From NCBI GenBank assembly GCA_027946375.1, contig JAPEUT010000025.1:62001-126000 (forward strand): a stretch of 64,000 nt of DNA. The letters run 5' to 3'. The DNA is from Neodidymelliopsis sp. IMI 364377. Lineage: Eukaryota; Ascomycota; Dothideomycetes; Pleosporales; Didymellaceae. How positions within the stretch are numbered: the first letter of the stretch is position 1; the number at the start of each line of letters is the position of its first letter. A program made the position numbers and the translations under genes. Shown one piece after another: positions 1 through 11,526 of the stretch. The notes under the pieces are model-generated. The model made no database searches. It was given only the letters and a program-made list of their open reading frames with translations, and was not told the DNA's origin.

Positions 1-336
1 AGCTTAAGTCAACTTTATGTCTAGTTCAAAATGCTTGAATATGAGGTGCAATTGGATATGCAACAAGCTTCAACCATAGGTCGTACATTTGTCGTCACTC
101 ATGTTATGGAAAGCTTGGAACACTCACCAAGCAACACCAGGGTATCTGTTGATCCACCAAGTTCCTCCAATTCCAGCCTGTCTCTCAAAAATACGGAATT
201 GATCGAATCCGAGCTGCTGCTTCAACTGACATGCCATTGCAATACCGGAGGCTCCAGCACCCACAATGATTACCGGGTAGTAAGTGTAGGCATTATGCTC
301 GTAGCCGTTTACACAACGAATGGTTTCTGAGATCAT
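1..336 (-). CDS. Flavin-binding monooxygenase, N-terminal part (cut by left edge)
   Basis: The first coding exon is 128..336, with the ATG at 334-336. It encodes an FAD-binding Rossmann start: a hydrophobic strand, then GAGASG (GxGxxG), then FERQAGIGGTW and NRYPG, the pattern seen at the N-terminus of Baeyer-Villiger/flavin-containing monooxygenases. The family uses FAD and NADPH to insert oxygen into ketones or other substrates; the substrate cannot be told from this fragment. A GTGAGT donor at 127-122 ends the exon inside the codon after Ala. The matching acceptor is either the AG at 3-4 or lies beyond the window, so the rest of the gene is off to the left. An in-frame GTG further upstream exists but ATG at 336 is preferred. 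Confidence 0.75.
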
Positions 337-1328
337 TACGAAGGTATGGTATCTCTCAGCAGTGGACACTGATCACGTAGGGCTGGAACAGGAGGTGGAA
401 ACGTCAGTCGGACGTTGTTTCTGAAAGGCAGTAAGACGCGAATCGAACGCTAAACTGTTCCTGTTAGTACTACAAGGAAGCTGCAGTGTCCAAATCCTTG
501 TGTAGCATCAAGTCGCTGCGAAGTACGGTCGTACAGGTCGCTGGACCTTTACGAAATTGACAGCGTAGCGTGGGAGCCTAAATGAACGTGCCATCGACCC
601 AGGGAATGCGTAGCTGGGAGCTTCCCCGTGCCTCGGTTGTTCATCGACTCGACCGTGTCGCATCGGTCGTGCTCTCTGACTCGACTCCTCTAGCCTGGTT
701 GACAGGCCATTTGAGACTCAACAGCTTAGTTTCCGAGGAAGTGAGTGGCGGGTTTCGAGTGCCCTGTCTGATGCTGTGGAACTTTGTAAGGTTACTGTAT
801 GAACAGTATGTTCCCTATATTACAGGAACCAATTACGACGGCGCCTTGTTGAGCTGATACAGTATTACAACATCCAGTCCTGTATACATGGCATGACAGG
901 TGTTGGACTCTGTGCTTTTGAAGGAGAGAAAGCCATGTCGCTCTTATATAGAAATAATAAGCTTTTCGCGCAGATGCACGTTGTCAAGTGGTTGTTGGCG
1001 GTTGCGGGGACAGTTGAAAGCGTCTACTTTTAGTAATTGTTCGAGGTAAGATGTTCACATTGAGGCTACGTTCGACTTCAGCTGGCAAGGCTGAGCGCCA
1101 ATAATGCAGGATACGTCTTCACGTGCATGCGTGTTGCAGCGCACGGACGAAATTTGTAGCTTGAGCTTGGTCGCGACTCTACTTATCGAAGCAAGACGTC
1201 AGCAACGCTCACAATTCTCGCACCAAACAATCTCGCACTTGTGTAACTTTATTACCAAGTAGCATGTTCAGAGTGCCTCGATAATTCTAGTCACTCATCT
1301 CTAGGGCCGCTTCACCCGTTCATTCAGG
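337..1328. other. Divergent intergenic region, monooxygenase / tfb4
   Basis: This 992-bp stretch separates two divergently transcribed genes and should hold both promoters. The open frames here (for example 582-857) match nothing I recognise. No repeat or RNA gene is visible. Confidence 0.5.
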
Positions 1329-2551
1329 ATGAATACTATCGACGGCTCAGACCGTCATGTAAAGACGGAGGAAGGTGGGAATATGTAACATTGTCCGCTG
1401 CTATGCCCTAGCTAACCTGTGCACAGCGCCTCCACCATCTTTGCTTGCGATCGTACTCGACACAAACCCACACGCCTGGGCACATCTTTCGTCGACGCTG
1501 TCACTTTCTGCCGCCCTAGCCAACATCCTCATCTTCATCAATGCCCACCTGGCGTCTGGTAATGCGAACGAAGTGGCAGTCATAGCCTCGCACTCTCACA
1601 AGACGAGCTTCCTTTACCCGACCAAGACGAGTTCGCAGGCCAAACAGAACGGCGAGACCAATGGCGACGTTGACATGAATGGCAATGGAGCAGAGAGATC
1701 ACATCAGGAGAGCCCCAACAAGTATCGACCCTTTGCTGTAGTCGAGAGTACAATCTTGCAAAATTTTGCGAAGCTCTTGAACGAGACAAACGAGAGTCAT
1801 CTCGCTGCGACCCCAACAACCCTCATTGGCGGCGCGTTGTCGCTAGCTCTGACCTACATCTCCAAATCGACTATTCTACACGCTCCCATCGCTACCAGCA
1901 ATGAGAATTCTATGGCCGCCCTTGCTGACTCCGAGAACTCGCATGTCGATCGCATACCCCTCACATCCCGCATTCTCATCGTCTCGGTATCTGGAGATCT
2001 AGCTAATCAGTACATCCCAGTCATGAACTCGATCTTTGCTGCACAAAGAAAGAAGATTCCTATAGACATTTTAAAGCTGGCAGGTGATACAGTTCTGCTG
2101 CAGCAAGCGAGTGATGCAACAGGAGGTGTATACATGAAGCCAGAACGGCCGGAAGGGCTGCTGCAGTATATGATGATGGCATTTTTACCAGATGCAACAG
2201 CTCGCGCGAGCTTAGTGGTTCCAAGCGCTGGTGGCGTTGACTTTCGCGCTGCCTGCTTCTGTCACAGGAAGGTCGTGGACATAGGCTATGTCTGCAGTGT
2301 GTGCCTTAGCAGTAGGTGGTGTGGATATGTTTTCGTTCACACTTTGCTAATCAGAGATAGTATTCTGCAACTCAGACCTTCCAAACAACCTCTGCCTTAC
2401 CTGTGGGTCTTACCTCTCGTTGCGCGCTGCATTGACGAATCCACCGGCTCTCATCCCTCGCAAGAAGAAAAAGAAGAGGAAGGCAGGGACGGATTCTGCA
2501 ACACCGGGTGGTAGTACACCTGCAGGATCGAACACACCTATGCATGCTTGA
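1329..2551 (+). CDS. tfb4: TFIIH subunit Tfb4 (p34 homologue)
   Basis: Exons are 1329..1374, 1427..2311 and 2361..2551, giving 373 residues. Tfb4 is a core TFIIH subunit that acts in RNA polymerase II initiation and nucleotide excision repair. The N-terminal vWA-like domain opens with PPPSLLAIVLDTNPHAW and INAHLASGNANEVAVIASH, both typical of the family. The C-terminus carries a cysteine-rich zinc element: CFCHRK, then CSVCLS, then the continuation IFCNSD and LCLTCG restored by splicing intron 2. The protein ends in a lysine-rich basic tail. Intron 1 (52 bp) has a GCTAAC branch site and intron 2 (49 bp) has GCTAAT. A low-complexity insert (about residues 90-125) is longer than in yeast, as is common in filamentous fungi. 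Confidence 0.95.
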
Positions 2552-4602
2552 AGAAGGACGCTGTTTCTTTGTCTTGAAGGAACCTGGAATAGGTTGCAAC
2601 CTTTGCGTATCCCACATGACCTTGACTCAAACCTCAAGCCTCGAATTGTGGCAGTCTCAACAAAGCCTTCGCCACTTACACGTGCCTCGCACCACGGAGA
2701 AATATGCTCCTTGATGAGCAGGTCACGCGTTGTGGTAAAACCACTTGTGCCAGAACTTCTTGCACGCAAGCACATATGGTTGTCTTACCTACAAGCACGG
2801 GCTGGATTCCAGCCTCGTCGACTGTGTACCAGCACATGCTGGTTCTTGGGCATTGCTGACTAGGTTCATCAAAGGTCCGGCCACAGGCGGAGTCTGGGCC
2901 TGCCGCGATGGACCTGTGGTCTGAGCATGAGCTGGATGCTCAGTTCAGTTTGGCTTTTCTAGACTCGAATCCCAAGGTCGACCACCACCGAGGCACTCAC
3001 CTATATCAACAATACTATATATCATCCAGAGCTCACCGCCCTCGTACCCATCTCGCCCACTAAGTTTACTAAGAAGCAGGGTAAGGGCATGAGAACAGGG
3101 AATACTCCTGACACGAACCCTATTCAAACGAAATACCTACTGGGGTCAGAATGCAGCGACATGTCTCGTTCATCGGATGAGATGCCACGGAGATATCGCG
3201 GCACAATATTCCGGTCATTCGGAACTGGAAACCTATCGAGCTTACGATGTAGTGGACGAGTGCTCGCCTAAGAATGCAGACACGGCAAGATATCTTTGAC
3301 TTGACAGGCTGTCGAGTAGGTGCTTCGGTCGTAAGCACGTTAAATTCGACAACGTCGGAGACAGCCCAACAGGTCGTTGTGCTTCGATGTTTCCGACAGT
3401 AGTGTCACCGTGCTCATCTCCTGCAGCAGGAACACCATCCTGGACATGAAGCATGTGAGCATGAAAGGGTAGGGTCTGTGAGCTCGCCCGTTGAAGCTGC
3501 GGTCCGTCCGTGGGATGGCTTGATGATTGAATTGGGACGTTGAGTTTGAAACGACTCGAGGGTACTGATAAGGCTCCGGTGAAGCCGTCGGCCATCTGTT
3601 CGCTGTGCTTTTGGTGATCTTCATGGTGTATTGAACGCCCAAGTCTCTGGGCAACTCCTGATCTTCACAAATGTTGGGGAAGGGTGTCCTGGGCTCAAGT
3701 ACTCTCCCACAATGCACAAAGGTTGTTCTGATCGTCGCCCGAAAGAGGCGTGCCCAGGACGAGGCGGCCTCGACCGATGGTCCGAAGCGACATGGGCCGT
3801 ATTGGCGGCAAGGGTGTAAAGATAAGGAATACGCAATGCTCATTGGTCGACTTGACCGTGAACATTGGTTTCTACAACACACTTCTGCTGCGTCTGGTTG
3901 TTACTGCAGCAGCCCCCATTCCCGCAATTTTGGGACATCCATGCTAGACGGGTTTCTGCCTTCGCCTGTCCATAGCGAGACTGCAGCCCACGTTACCGTA
4001 TCCCGCGACTATGGTTTAGCGTCTTCGCCCTGCGTGATACTGGCACTGAAACGTCGGCTTACATTGGCCGACCTTCTCTTCACCTATCTGGCACCCCACC
4101 GAGTGGCTTATGGCTTCGCCTGGAGCTGATACTTGGATTCCCGTCCGAGCTTCGCGGGACGAGGCATGTAAACGGAATGATAGCAGCGCTCGAACATCTA
4201 TAGCTATTTGGGAAGCCCCTCAATCGCGCGTTGAAGTCGCGCACTCGCCGTCTGCGTTCCTAGCTTATATACTTCAAACACCTGCCCACACTTCCTCTTT
4301 GATCGTCCTTGCAACGAACGCCCTGTGCGAGAGGAGGTTCCATTTTTATTTGCTTTACCTACCCGTGAGGTTGCCAAGCGCCACTGCTACTCTAGATCCC
4401 TGGACTGTAGCGATCGCCGGCCTGTACATTCTATCGTCTACCCACTCCGTTCCTTCTTTTACGACGCCCTTAATCTCTGTAAATATTGTAAACCCTCACA
4501 AGCGACGTTTTGCGCGTACGCCCGTTCAACCTCACCGCACCACCGAAGCCCGTGCTTTGCCGCTCTCCACATAGACTCGAGACCACCTAACTGCCGATCA
4601 CT
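2552..4602. other. Long intergenic region upstream of the ammonium transporter
   Basis: About 2 kb with no recognisable gene. Several frames of 100-180 codons overlap each other on both strands (3340-3882 minus, 3671-4129 plus, 2969-3271 plus), but none has a family motif or a convincing start and splice context. The last 500 bp are presumably the transporter promoter. A TATA-like CTTATATACT lies near 4263-4272. Confidence 0.45.
4084..4436. promoter_or_regulatory. Candidate GATA-factor (AreA-type) sites
   Basis: Three HGATAR matches lie upstream of the ammonium transporter ATG: AGATAG (minus strand, 4084-4089), TGATAG (plus, 4178-4183) and CGATAG (minus, 4431-4436). A further AGATAA is at 3820-3825. 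Ammonium permease genes are classical AreA/NIT2 targets under nitrogen limitation. Roughly one or two matches would be expected by chance in this length, so the enrichment is weak and the call rests mainly on the identity of the downstream gene. Confidence 0.3.
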
Positions 4603-6343
4603 ATGGACCCTGTGTCCTCCGGAGCGGACCCTACCACGCCACTGGAAGCATTCAACAATGCTACTATTGCGACGGGAGGGGACTCCAAATTGTACAACCT
4701 CAATGTCTTTTACGATGTATGTTCATATTGTGGAGGTGTGAACACGCGGGGCTAATGCAACTAGGCGGGCGATATCGCTTGGATGATCACATCCACTGCG
4801 CTCGTACTTCTTATGATTCCGGGTGTTGGGTACGTATCATATTGGTGATAGAAAACAACAAACGAATTAAGGATTAACATGAATGTAGATTTTTTTACTC
4901 TGGTCTTGCCAGGAGAAAGTCCGCGTTGAGTTTACTATGGCTCTCTGTCATGGCCACAGCGGTCATCTCATTTCAGTGGTTCTTCTGGGGATACTCGCTG
5001 GCTTTCTCGCACAGCGCCGGGAAGTACATTGGAAATCTGGATAACTTTGGGTTAATGGATGTTCTCGCTGCCCCATCCGTTGGAAGCTCGAGGATCCCCG
5101 ATCTGATGTTTTGCGTGTACCAGGGCATGTTTGCTGCTATCACGTACGCTCACCTACAACTACCTCTTTGTGAGATTAAGCTGACCTTAAAACAGTGTCG
5201 CCCTTGCTGTTGGTGCTGTAGCAGAACGAGGTCGCATGCTACCCTGCATCATCTACATGTTCATCTGGTCGACTGTCATCTATGATCCCATCGCCTGCTG
5301 GACTTGGAACTCATCTGGATGGGTCTTCCAAATGGGCGGATTGGACTTTGCTGGCGGAACACCTGTCCATATTGCCTCTGGAACTGCTGCTCTGGCTTAC
5401 TCGTACATGCTGGGCAAGCGTAGTGGTCACGGTACCCAGGAATTGAACTACCGCCCCCACAACGTTACCCACATTGTCATCGGCACGGTCTTCCTCTGGG
5501 TTGGGTGGTTCGGATTCAATGCCGGTTCAGCTCTCGCTGCGAACATGCGTGCAATCATGGCGGCTGTATGCACCAACCTTGCCGCCTGTGTTGGCGGCAT
5601 TACATGGTGCCTTGTCGACTACCGTCTCGAGCGCAAGTGGTCGACAGTCGGTTTCTGTTCCGGAGTCATTGCTGGTTTGGTCGCGATCACACCCGGTTCT
5701 GGTTACGTGCCTGCTTGGGCAGCTGTTGTCTTCGGTGCGGTCGGTGGTGTAGCTTGCAATTACGCTACGAAGCTGAAGTACTTCCTCCGCTGCGACGATG
5801 CGCTCGACATCTTCGCCGTTCACGGTGTGGGTGGCTTCATTGGCAACATCCTCACCGCTTTCTTTGCAGCGTAAGTAAACCATCTTCCTGAACTGAGATA
5901 CGGAACTAACGGTTCACAGCGATTACATTGCTCATCTCGACGGCTACACTGTCATCCCTGGCGGCTGGCTAAACCACAACTGGATTCAGCTCGGCTACCA
6001 GCTTGCTGATTCTCTTGCCGGCGGCGCGTACTCGTTCGTCGGAACCTGTCTCATTCTCGGCGCACTCGACTACATTGGCAAATTCGTGCCCGCACTCCGT
6101 CTGCGTGCCACTGAAGAAGAGGAGGCGCTGGGCATCGACGACGTCGAGATTGGCGAGTTCGCATACGACTACGTCGAGCTTACACGTGAGCTGAAGGTCA
6201 CTGATGACGAAGTCGATGAAGGCATGTCGACTCACTCACTGCACGACCATGGTGCTGGTATGGCGGTTACCAGCCACCACGAGAAGAACCAGGAGTCGAT
6301 GGACTCTGCGAACCAGCTTGCTGACTGGGCTCATCGTGCGTGA
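4603..6343 (+). CDS. mep2: Ammonium transporter, Mep2 type (Amt/Mep/Rh family)
   Basis: Exons are 4603..4716, 4765..4829, 4889..5143, 5196..5870 and 5920..6343, giving 510 residues with about 11 hydrophobic segments. It imports ammonium across the plasma membrane. Both pore histidines of the family are present: H203 in GTPVHIASG and H354 in FAVHGVGG. Yeast Mep1 and Mep3 replace the first histidine by Glu, whereas Mep2 keeps it, so the twin-His pair supports a Mep2-type high-affinity transporter and possible sensor. The cytosolic C-terminal region has the conserved GEFAYDYVE segment followed by a Ser/His/Glu-rich tail. All four introns are 48-59 bp and every junction keeps frame. The start has ACTATGG context. 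Nitrogen-source control is likely by analogy but not shown. Confidence 0.95.
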
Positions 6344-6997
6344 TGAGGAAGTTCGACCTTGAATTCGTTTCTGACCTAGCGTTCTGTTCGCTCTATACCA
6401 TTTATCTCTCTTTTTCTATAAATATTACCTTCTGGTGGACCCTTTGACCAACAAAATTGGCTTTGTGTGTAATGTAGTATATGGGTGGATGAATTGAATG
6501 GCATTTCTTGCGCAGTTTAAGGGACCATCGCCTTCAGGGTCCCAGACCCAGAATTTCATTTGCACCATGCCTCCACGGAACAAGACATGGTTCGGATTTG
6601 GACACGTCTTTCGCGTGATGCCGAAACTACCCAAATGGGCCTTCTCGAACATGATTTGTCGGGGATAGGCGTCGGCCCGCGTAAGACCTCCGCATGGGAG
6701 GCGAGCGAGGCCTTCATTCACCAGGTTTCCCCACTCGTCGTCTAACCGCAGCACGCATCTGCAAGACCCTGACTTTTACACTATACACACGACCGAGACA
6801 TCGCAGCCCTCCGCAACACGGCAACTGCCCTCCCACGCGCATCGCATCGCATCGCATCGCACGTTGCGCCAAAAGCCACGGTTCGATTGTCAGAGAGTGG
6901 ATCGCAAGGACCCACCTGCAGCCGACAGCCGTGCGTCTCGAGGACGTCATTTGAAAAGGATATTGCCTAGCATCTGCTGCGAAGCACGACCACAATT
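6344..6997. other. Intergenic region, transporter 3' end / Mpv17-family promoter
   Basis: 654 bp between two plus-strand genes. It holds a short ATCGC pentamer repeat (four copies, 6841-6860). A 109-codon minus-strand frame at 6425-6754 has no ATG near its start and no recognisable motif, so I do not call it. Confidence 0.45.
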
Positions 6998-8032
6998 ATG
7001 CCAGAAGCTACACGCAGACTGCTCTACCACCTGAACAGCCGCTGGATCTACGGAAAGATAGTGAGTAGTCTGCTGTCCTTGTCGCTTGTACCCTCTGCCT
7101 GCAATCACGCGCACGGGGCCACGCATTCTTCCTCTTATCATTCGTCATCTGCTAACACACTTTCTCGCAGCCGCTCCTGCACGCTACCGTCTTCCTCCTC
7201 CAAATCATGGCCGTCTCACTCATCGCCCGCAAGTACAACAGCTACTATGGCCAGCGCCCGGTCCTTACCACGATGATCACCAACGCTGTATGTGTCTTCC
7301 CGCATCCGTATCGACATGACCGGACGCCTCCCTCTGTGTCGCATGTCGCTGCCGCCATGACATTCAACGAGCAGTCGCTAACATGATGGCAGGTGTTGGG
7401 TGGCATCGCAGACACAGTAGCCCAGACATTGACTGCGGTACGGGAGCGTGCCAACCGCAAAGGCGGCGCTGGCAAGGACGACTTCCTCGCAATCGAAATC
7501 CACGAGCTCGACCGCCGAAACCCTTGGCCAGACCACGACATCATCCCCGACTCGAAGAAGCTCCCTCCTCCTTTCGATTTCGAGCGCACAGTCCGCTTCA
7601 TGTCTTACGGTTTCCTCATGTCGCCGATCCAGCACAGGTGGTTTGGCTTCCTGTCCAAGACATTCCCCATCACAAAGATTGGAAGCGCATGGATACCTGC
7701 GTTGAAGCGCGTTGCGTTCGATCAGTTCTTGTTTGCGCCAGCTGGTCTCGCGGCGTTCTTCACTTACATGACGATTGCTGAGGGTGGTGGAAAGCGCGCG
7801 GTACAGCGCAAGTTCCAGGACGTCTACGTGCCTGCGTTGAAGGCCAACTTTTTGATCTGGCCTACAGTCCAGATCATCAACTTCAGGGTCATGCCTATTC
7901 AGTTCCAGATTGTACGTCTTCCAATGTCTTTGCTATGAACGTTTGCTAACTCTCAACCAGCCCTTCGTGTCTACCGTCGGTATCGCCTGGACTGCGTACC
8001 TCTCGCTGACCAACTCTGCCGAGGAGGCCTAG
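6998..8032 (+). CDS. Mpv17/PMP22-family integral membrane protein
   Basis: Exons are 6998..7060, 7171..7287, 7393..7911 and 7961..8032, giving 256 residues. The family (yeast Sym1, mammalian Mpv17, PMP22, PXMP2) forms small channels of the mitochondrial inner or peroxisomal membrane. Family features are the N-terminal segment YNSYYGQRPVLTTMITNAVL, the GDTVAQ-like IADTVAQ, and the C-terminal FLIWPTVQIINF followed by IPFVSTVGIAWTAYLS, which matches the WPxxQxxNF and VSxxxLxWxxYLS signature. It is longer than Sym1 (197 residues) because of a roughly 55-residue charged loop after IADTVAQ. Introns are 110, 105 and 49 bp. Localisation (mitochondrion or peroxisome) cannot be decided from sequence, so no symbol is given. 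Confidence 0.9.
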
Positions 8033-8802
8033 ATTACCTTTTGAAAGAACATTTCCCTTGTATATGTATCCTTGGTTCGCATACGGTCGGGTCATGGTCG
8101 CGGCATCGTGGGATACCCTTGAACTTCTGCTCTGAGCGCTCTTGCATAGGATCGGGTTGAGATGGTTTGGCGTGCGGCGTTTGGCTCGGTTGCTTTTTGG
8201 AGAAGCTTATTCGTTAGCTCTTACGTCTTTCGTTATAGATTGCAATTACACTTTGTTTCTGGGCGCAAGAGACACTGCGACAGACAAAGCCACGACTAGC
8301 TGTGTCAATCGTGAGGGTGTGCGTTTTCGATTTCATTTGAAGCGTCTCTGCACCGTCGGGGATAACTAAATGGCAGCTTTTCAAGCTCTATGACCATCGA
8401 TTGAAGATCACGCAGAGCCTCATTCCGGTGGAGCTGGGTCCAGAACTCATCTATCACGGCTGATGAGAAAAAAAGCGTCTCTCGGCCGCGGGAGTGCTGC
8501 TTTGGCCAAGCTGCCCGCCGGTTTCAGTGTGGTCTTCCCTACAGAAGAGCCCCTCCTCACTAGAGCCATCACCCCACTCATTTCGTCACTAAGCTTGCTG
8601 GAGGGGTCGTGCATTCGCGGCGCTCAACAACAAATACCCAGCCAGGGCCCATACATTGAAGTCTTTACATTCTACCCGTCAAAAAGTGAGTACCCGTCTT
8701 GAAGAATTGTTGTTGCATGCTTTTGCTTGTTTGACTGGAAGCTTGAAGCTGTAAGAAGCATTTGCTGACCCCATGCCGCTATAGTACTCACACCACACCA
8801 AC
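8033..8802. other. pgk1 upstream region
   Basis: 770 bp between the Mpv17-family gene and pgk1, presumably including the strong glycolytic promoter. No gene, RNA or clear repeat is visible. Two short open frames (8142-8369, 8463-8702) have no recognisable content. Confidence 0.45.
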
Positions 8803-10170
8803 ATGTCTCTCTCCAACAAGCTCTCCATTGCGGATGTTGACCTCAAGGGCAAGCGCGTCCTGATCCGCGTACGTCTACTCCCAAAAACCATAGCTCAACT
8901 GCCTGTTCAAAACTAATTGCCCACTTTACAGGTCGACTTCAACGTCCCTCTCGACGCCGACAAGAACATCACAAACAACCAGCGCATCGTCGGCGCTCTC
9001 CCCACCATCAAGTATGCCGTCGACAACGGAGCCAAGGCCGTCGTCCTCATGTCCCACCTCGGCCGCCCGGATGGCAAGCCGAACCCGAAGTACAGTCTCA
9101 AGCCGGTTGTTGCCGAGCTCGAGAAGCTGCTTAGCAAGAGCGTGACTTTCACAGACGACTGCGTTGGTAAGCAGGTCGAGGAGACTGTCAACGGCGCCAA
9201 GGACGGACAGGTCATTCTTCTTGAGAACCTGCGCTTCCACGCCGAGGAGGAGGGCAGCTACAAGGATGACGAGGGCAAGAAGCAGAAGGTCGATAAGGAG
9301 AAGGTTGCTGAGTTCCGCAAGGGACTGACTGCCCTTGGTGATGTCTACATCAGTGAGTGTTGCAGTATTTAGCTTCGGAGCTTCATATACTAACCATACT
9401 CAGACGACGCTTTCGGTACTGCCCACCGTGCCCACAGCTCCATGGTCGGTGTCGATCTGCCCCAGAAGGCCTCTGGCTTCCTCGTCAAGAAGGAGCTCGA
9501 CTACTTCGCCCAGGCGCTCGAGGAGCCCAAGAGGCCCTTCCTCGCCATCCTCGGTGGTGCCAAGGTCTCCGACAAGATCCAGCTTATCGACAACCTGCTC
9601 GGCAAGGTCGACAGCTTGATCATCTGCGGTGGCATGTCTTTCACTTTCAAGAAGACTCTTGAGGGTGTCAAGATTGGCGACAGTCTGTTCGACGAGGCTG
9701 GCAGCAAGACTGTCAAGGATCTTGTTGAGAAGGCCAAGAAGAACAACGTCAAGATTGTTCTGCCCGTTGACTACATCACTGCCGACAAGTTCTCCAAGGA
9801 CGCAGAGACCGGGTACGCAGAGGACAAGGACGGCATTCCCGATGGTTGGATGGGTCTTGACTGCGGCGAGAAGTCGATCAAGCTCTACAAGGAGGCCATT
9901 GGCGAGGCCAAGACCATCCTCTGGAACGGTCCCGCTGGTGTTTTCGAGTTCGACAAGTTCGCTACCGGCACAAAGGCCACTCTCGACGCCGCTGTCGAGG
10001 CCGCGCAGAGCGGCAAGATTGTCATCATCGGTGGAGGTGACACTGCCACAGTCGCTGCCAAGTACGGCGTAGAAGACAAGCTCTCCCACGTCTCGACCGG
10101 TGGCGGTGCGTCGCTCGAGCTGCTCGAGGGCAAGGACCTGCCTGGTGTCTCTGCTCTGTCAAGTAAGTAA
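8803..10170 (+). CDS. pgk1: Phosphoglycerate kinase
   Basis: Exons are 8803..8868, 8932..9352 and 9404..10170, giving 417 residues, the usual length. It catalyses 1,3-bisphosphoglycerate + ADP to 3-phosphoglycerate + ATP in cytosolic glycolysis and gluconeogenesis. Diagnostic segments are RVDFNVPLD, SHLGRPDG, LENLRFHAEEEG and the nucleotide-site glycine run GGGDTATVAAKYG near the C-terminus, followed by STGGGASLELLEGK. The start ACCAACATGTC has good context. Intron 2 (51 bp) has a perfect TACTAAC branch site. Codon choice is strongly biased to C-ending codons, as expected for a highly expressed gene. It converges on sem1, whose stop is 278 bp away. Confidence 0.98.
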
Positions 10171-10447
10171 ACCACTTGCTGCAGGGAGACCAAGGCTCAG
10201 ATTCGGAAGGTATATCTCCGAAATTATGATTGATGTAGTTTAATTCATTTCCATCTCAAGACAGCTTGATTGTCCGTCTTCGACTTCGATATCCTTTGCT
10301 CTATACTCGTGATGCTCGTGATGCTTAGCCGTGCTCTGTACGTGGCCTCCATTCTTAGCACCCTTCTTGGAAGTCCTCTGTCCTTCTATGCGTGTTCCAG
10401 TTGCGACCAGTGGCCCGTCGTTCGTCTTCCCATCAAAGTTACGTGCT

Positions 10448-10982
10448 TCATTTGCCCAGCTTCTTCAACTCCTCCCTATTGAACGTGTTAGCCTCCACCT
10501 TGAATACTCGCTGATCCTGCCACGGTATCTTACTTCAGCTGCTTGGCGAACTCCTCGTTTGTGTCATCGTCGTCCCAGCTCTCCTCCCAGAGATGTGCGT
10601 TACCGCCGGGGATCTGTGTCTCTTCCTCGCCCCAGTCTGCGATACAGTCAGCGCTAGCTCCAGAAAACCGATTACACGTCTGCTTGTTGCAGTGAAACAA
10701 TCGTGAGCACTTCGATCAGGCATTCGCCTGCAGTATCGATGGACGCAACTTGTACGGATGCGCCACGCATACAGGTCTCGTAATCGATGTCCCAGATGTG
10801 CACAGATATATACGACAGAAATGCGTATGGATAGACGTACCCTCAACAGGGAAATCCTCAAACTCATCGTCTTCCTCGAGCTGAGGCGCTGGCTTTGCGG
10901 AGGCGGCGGCGGGCTGGCCGTTCGGTGCGTCGCTGACGACAGCTTTGGTTGTTGCTGAACTCCCTTGTGCGGCGCCGGACAT
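10448..10982 (-). CDS. sem1: Proteasome/TREX-2 subunit Sem1 (DSS1)
   Basis: Minus-strand exons are 10841..10982, 10534..10636 and 10448..10475, giving 90 residues. Sem1/DSS1 is a tiny acidic protein of the 19S proteasome lid that also serves TREX-2 mRNA export and BRCA2-type complexes. The two diagnostic acidic/aromatic blocks are both present: EEDDEFEDFPVEDW, split by intron 1, and NAHLWEESWDDDDTNEEF. The C-terminal amphipathic helix (FAKQLKEELKKLGK) is completed by the 28-bp last exon. Intron 1 is unusually long for this window (204 bp); intron 2 is 58 bp and has GCTAAC. An in-frame Met lies further upstream only through leader sequence, so MSGAAQ is taken as the start. Confidence 0.95.
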
Positions 10983-11526
10983 CTTGGAAATGTGTGTATG
11001 TGGTTGATTACAGGTGTGTTGGGTGGGTGGAGAGAGCAAAGGTCCAGCAGTTCGTTCGTTGTAGATGCGAGATGGGCGGCTGTTGTTTCACGAGCTATGC
11101 GGCTCCAAGACCGCCCTCCCGACTCGCCGCAACGATGCAGTCACGTGCACGTGGGGTTACCAGGGCAGTTTGTCCCTGCACTTTTGCTGCCGATCGGACT
11201 TAAATCGCCTTGATCCTGGCTTTGACGTATCTTACCCATTCCACAGTGACTTTTGCATTACGATAGGGGTCTGTTTACAATCGTACGCGTTTGACGAAGG
11301 CCGCGGACTCTATGACGCAGCTTCGTCCGTCAGCTTGGCTTTAGCCATACGCGCACTACGGTTGGAGCTCGCTATCTTTAGTCCGCTCCGCCTTGACCGG
11401 AGTTTTGAATATACTCTTTTGCTCTTACCTCCGCTTGTTCCTTCTCCTTATAATCCCTTTGTTGTTTCCTCTCCTTGTGACTTGTCCCGCCCGTACGGTA
11501 TCGTTGCTACTCGACGAGTTTAGAAG
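10983..11526. other. Divergent promoter region sem1 / iml2
   Basis: 544 bp between two divergent starts. The iml2-proximal part is pyrimidine-rich (CTCTTTTGCTCTTACCTCCG region around 11416-11480), typical of fungal core promoters. No other feature is seen. Confidence 0.45.

Noticed and set aside
1375..1426. GTG-started extension of tfb4
   Set aside because: This segment is the first intron (GTGGGA donor, GCTAAC, CACAG acceptor); the real start is the ATG at 1329.
2969..3271. Roughly 100-codon open stretch with LTYINNTIYHPELTALVP
   Set aside because: It looks mildly protein-like but has no family, no upstream exon and no convincing start, so it is left within the intergenic entry.
3340..3882. 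180-codon minus-strand frame in the 2.5-4.6 kb gap
   Set aside because: No family similarity recognised, no clear start context, and an opposite frame of similar length overlaps it.
6425..6754. 109-codon minus-strand frame in the transporter 3' flank
   Set aside because: It opens at GTG with no ATG nearby, overlaps the 3' UTR and has no recognisable motif.
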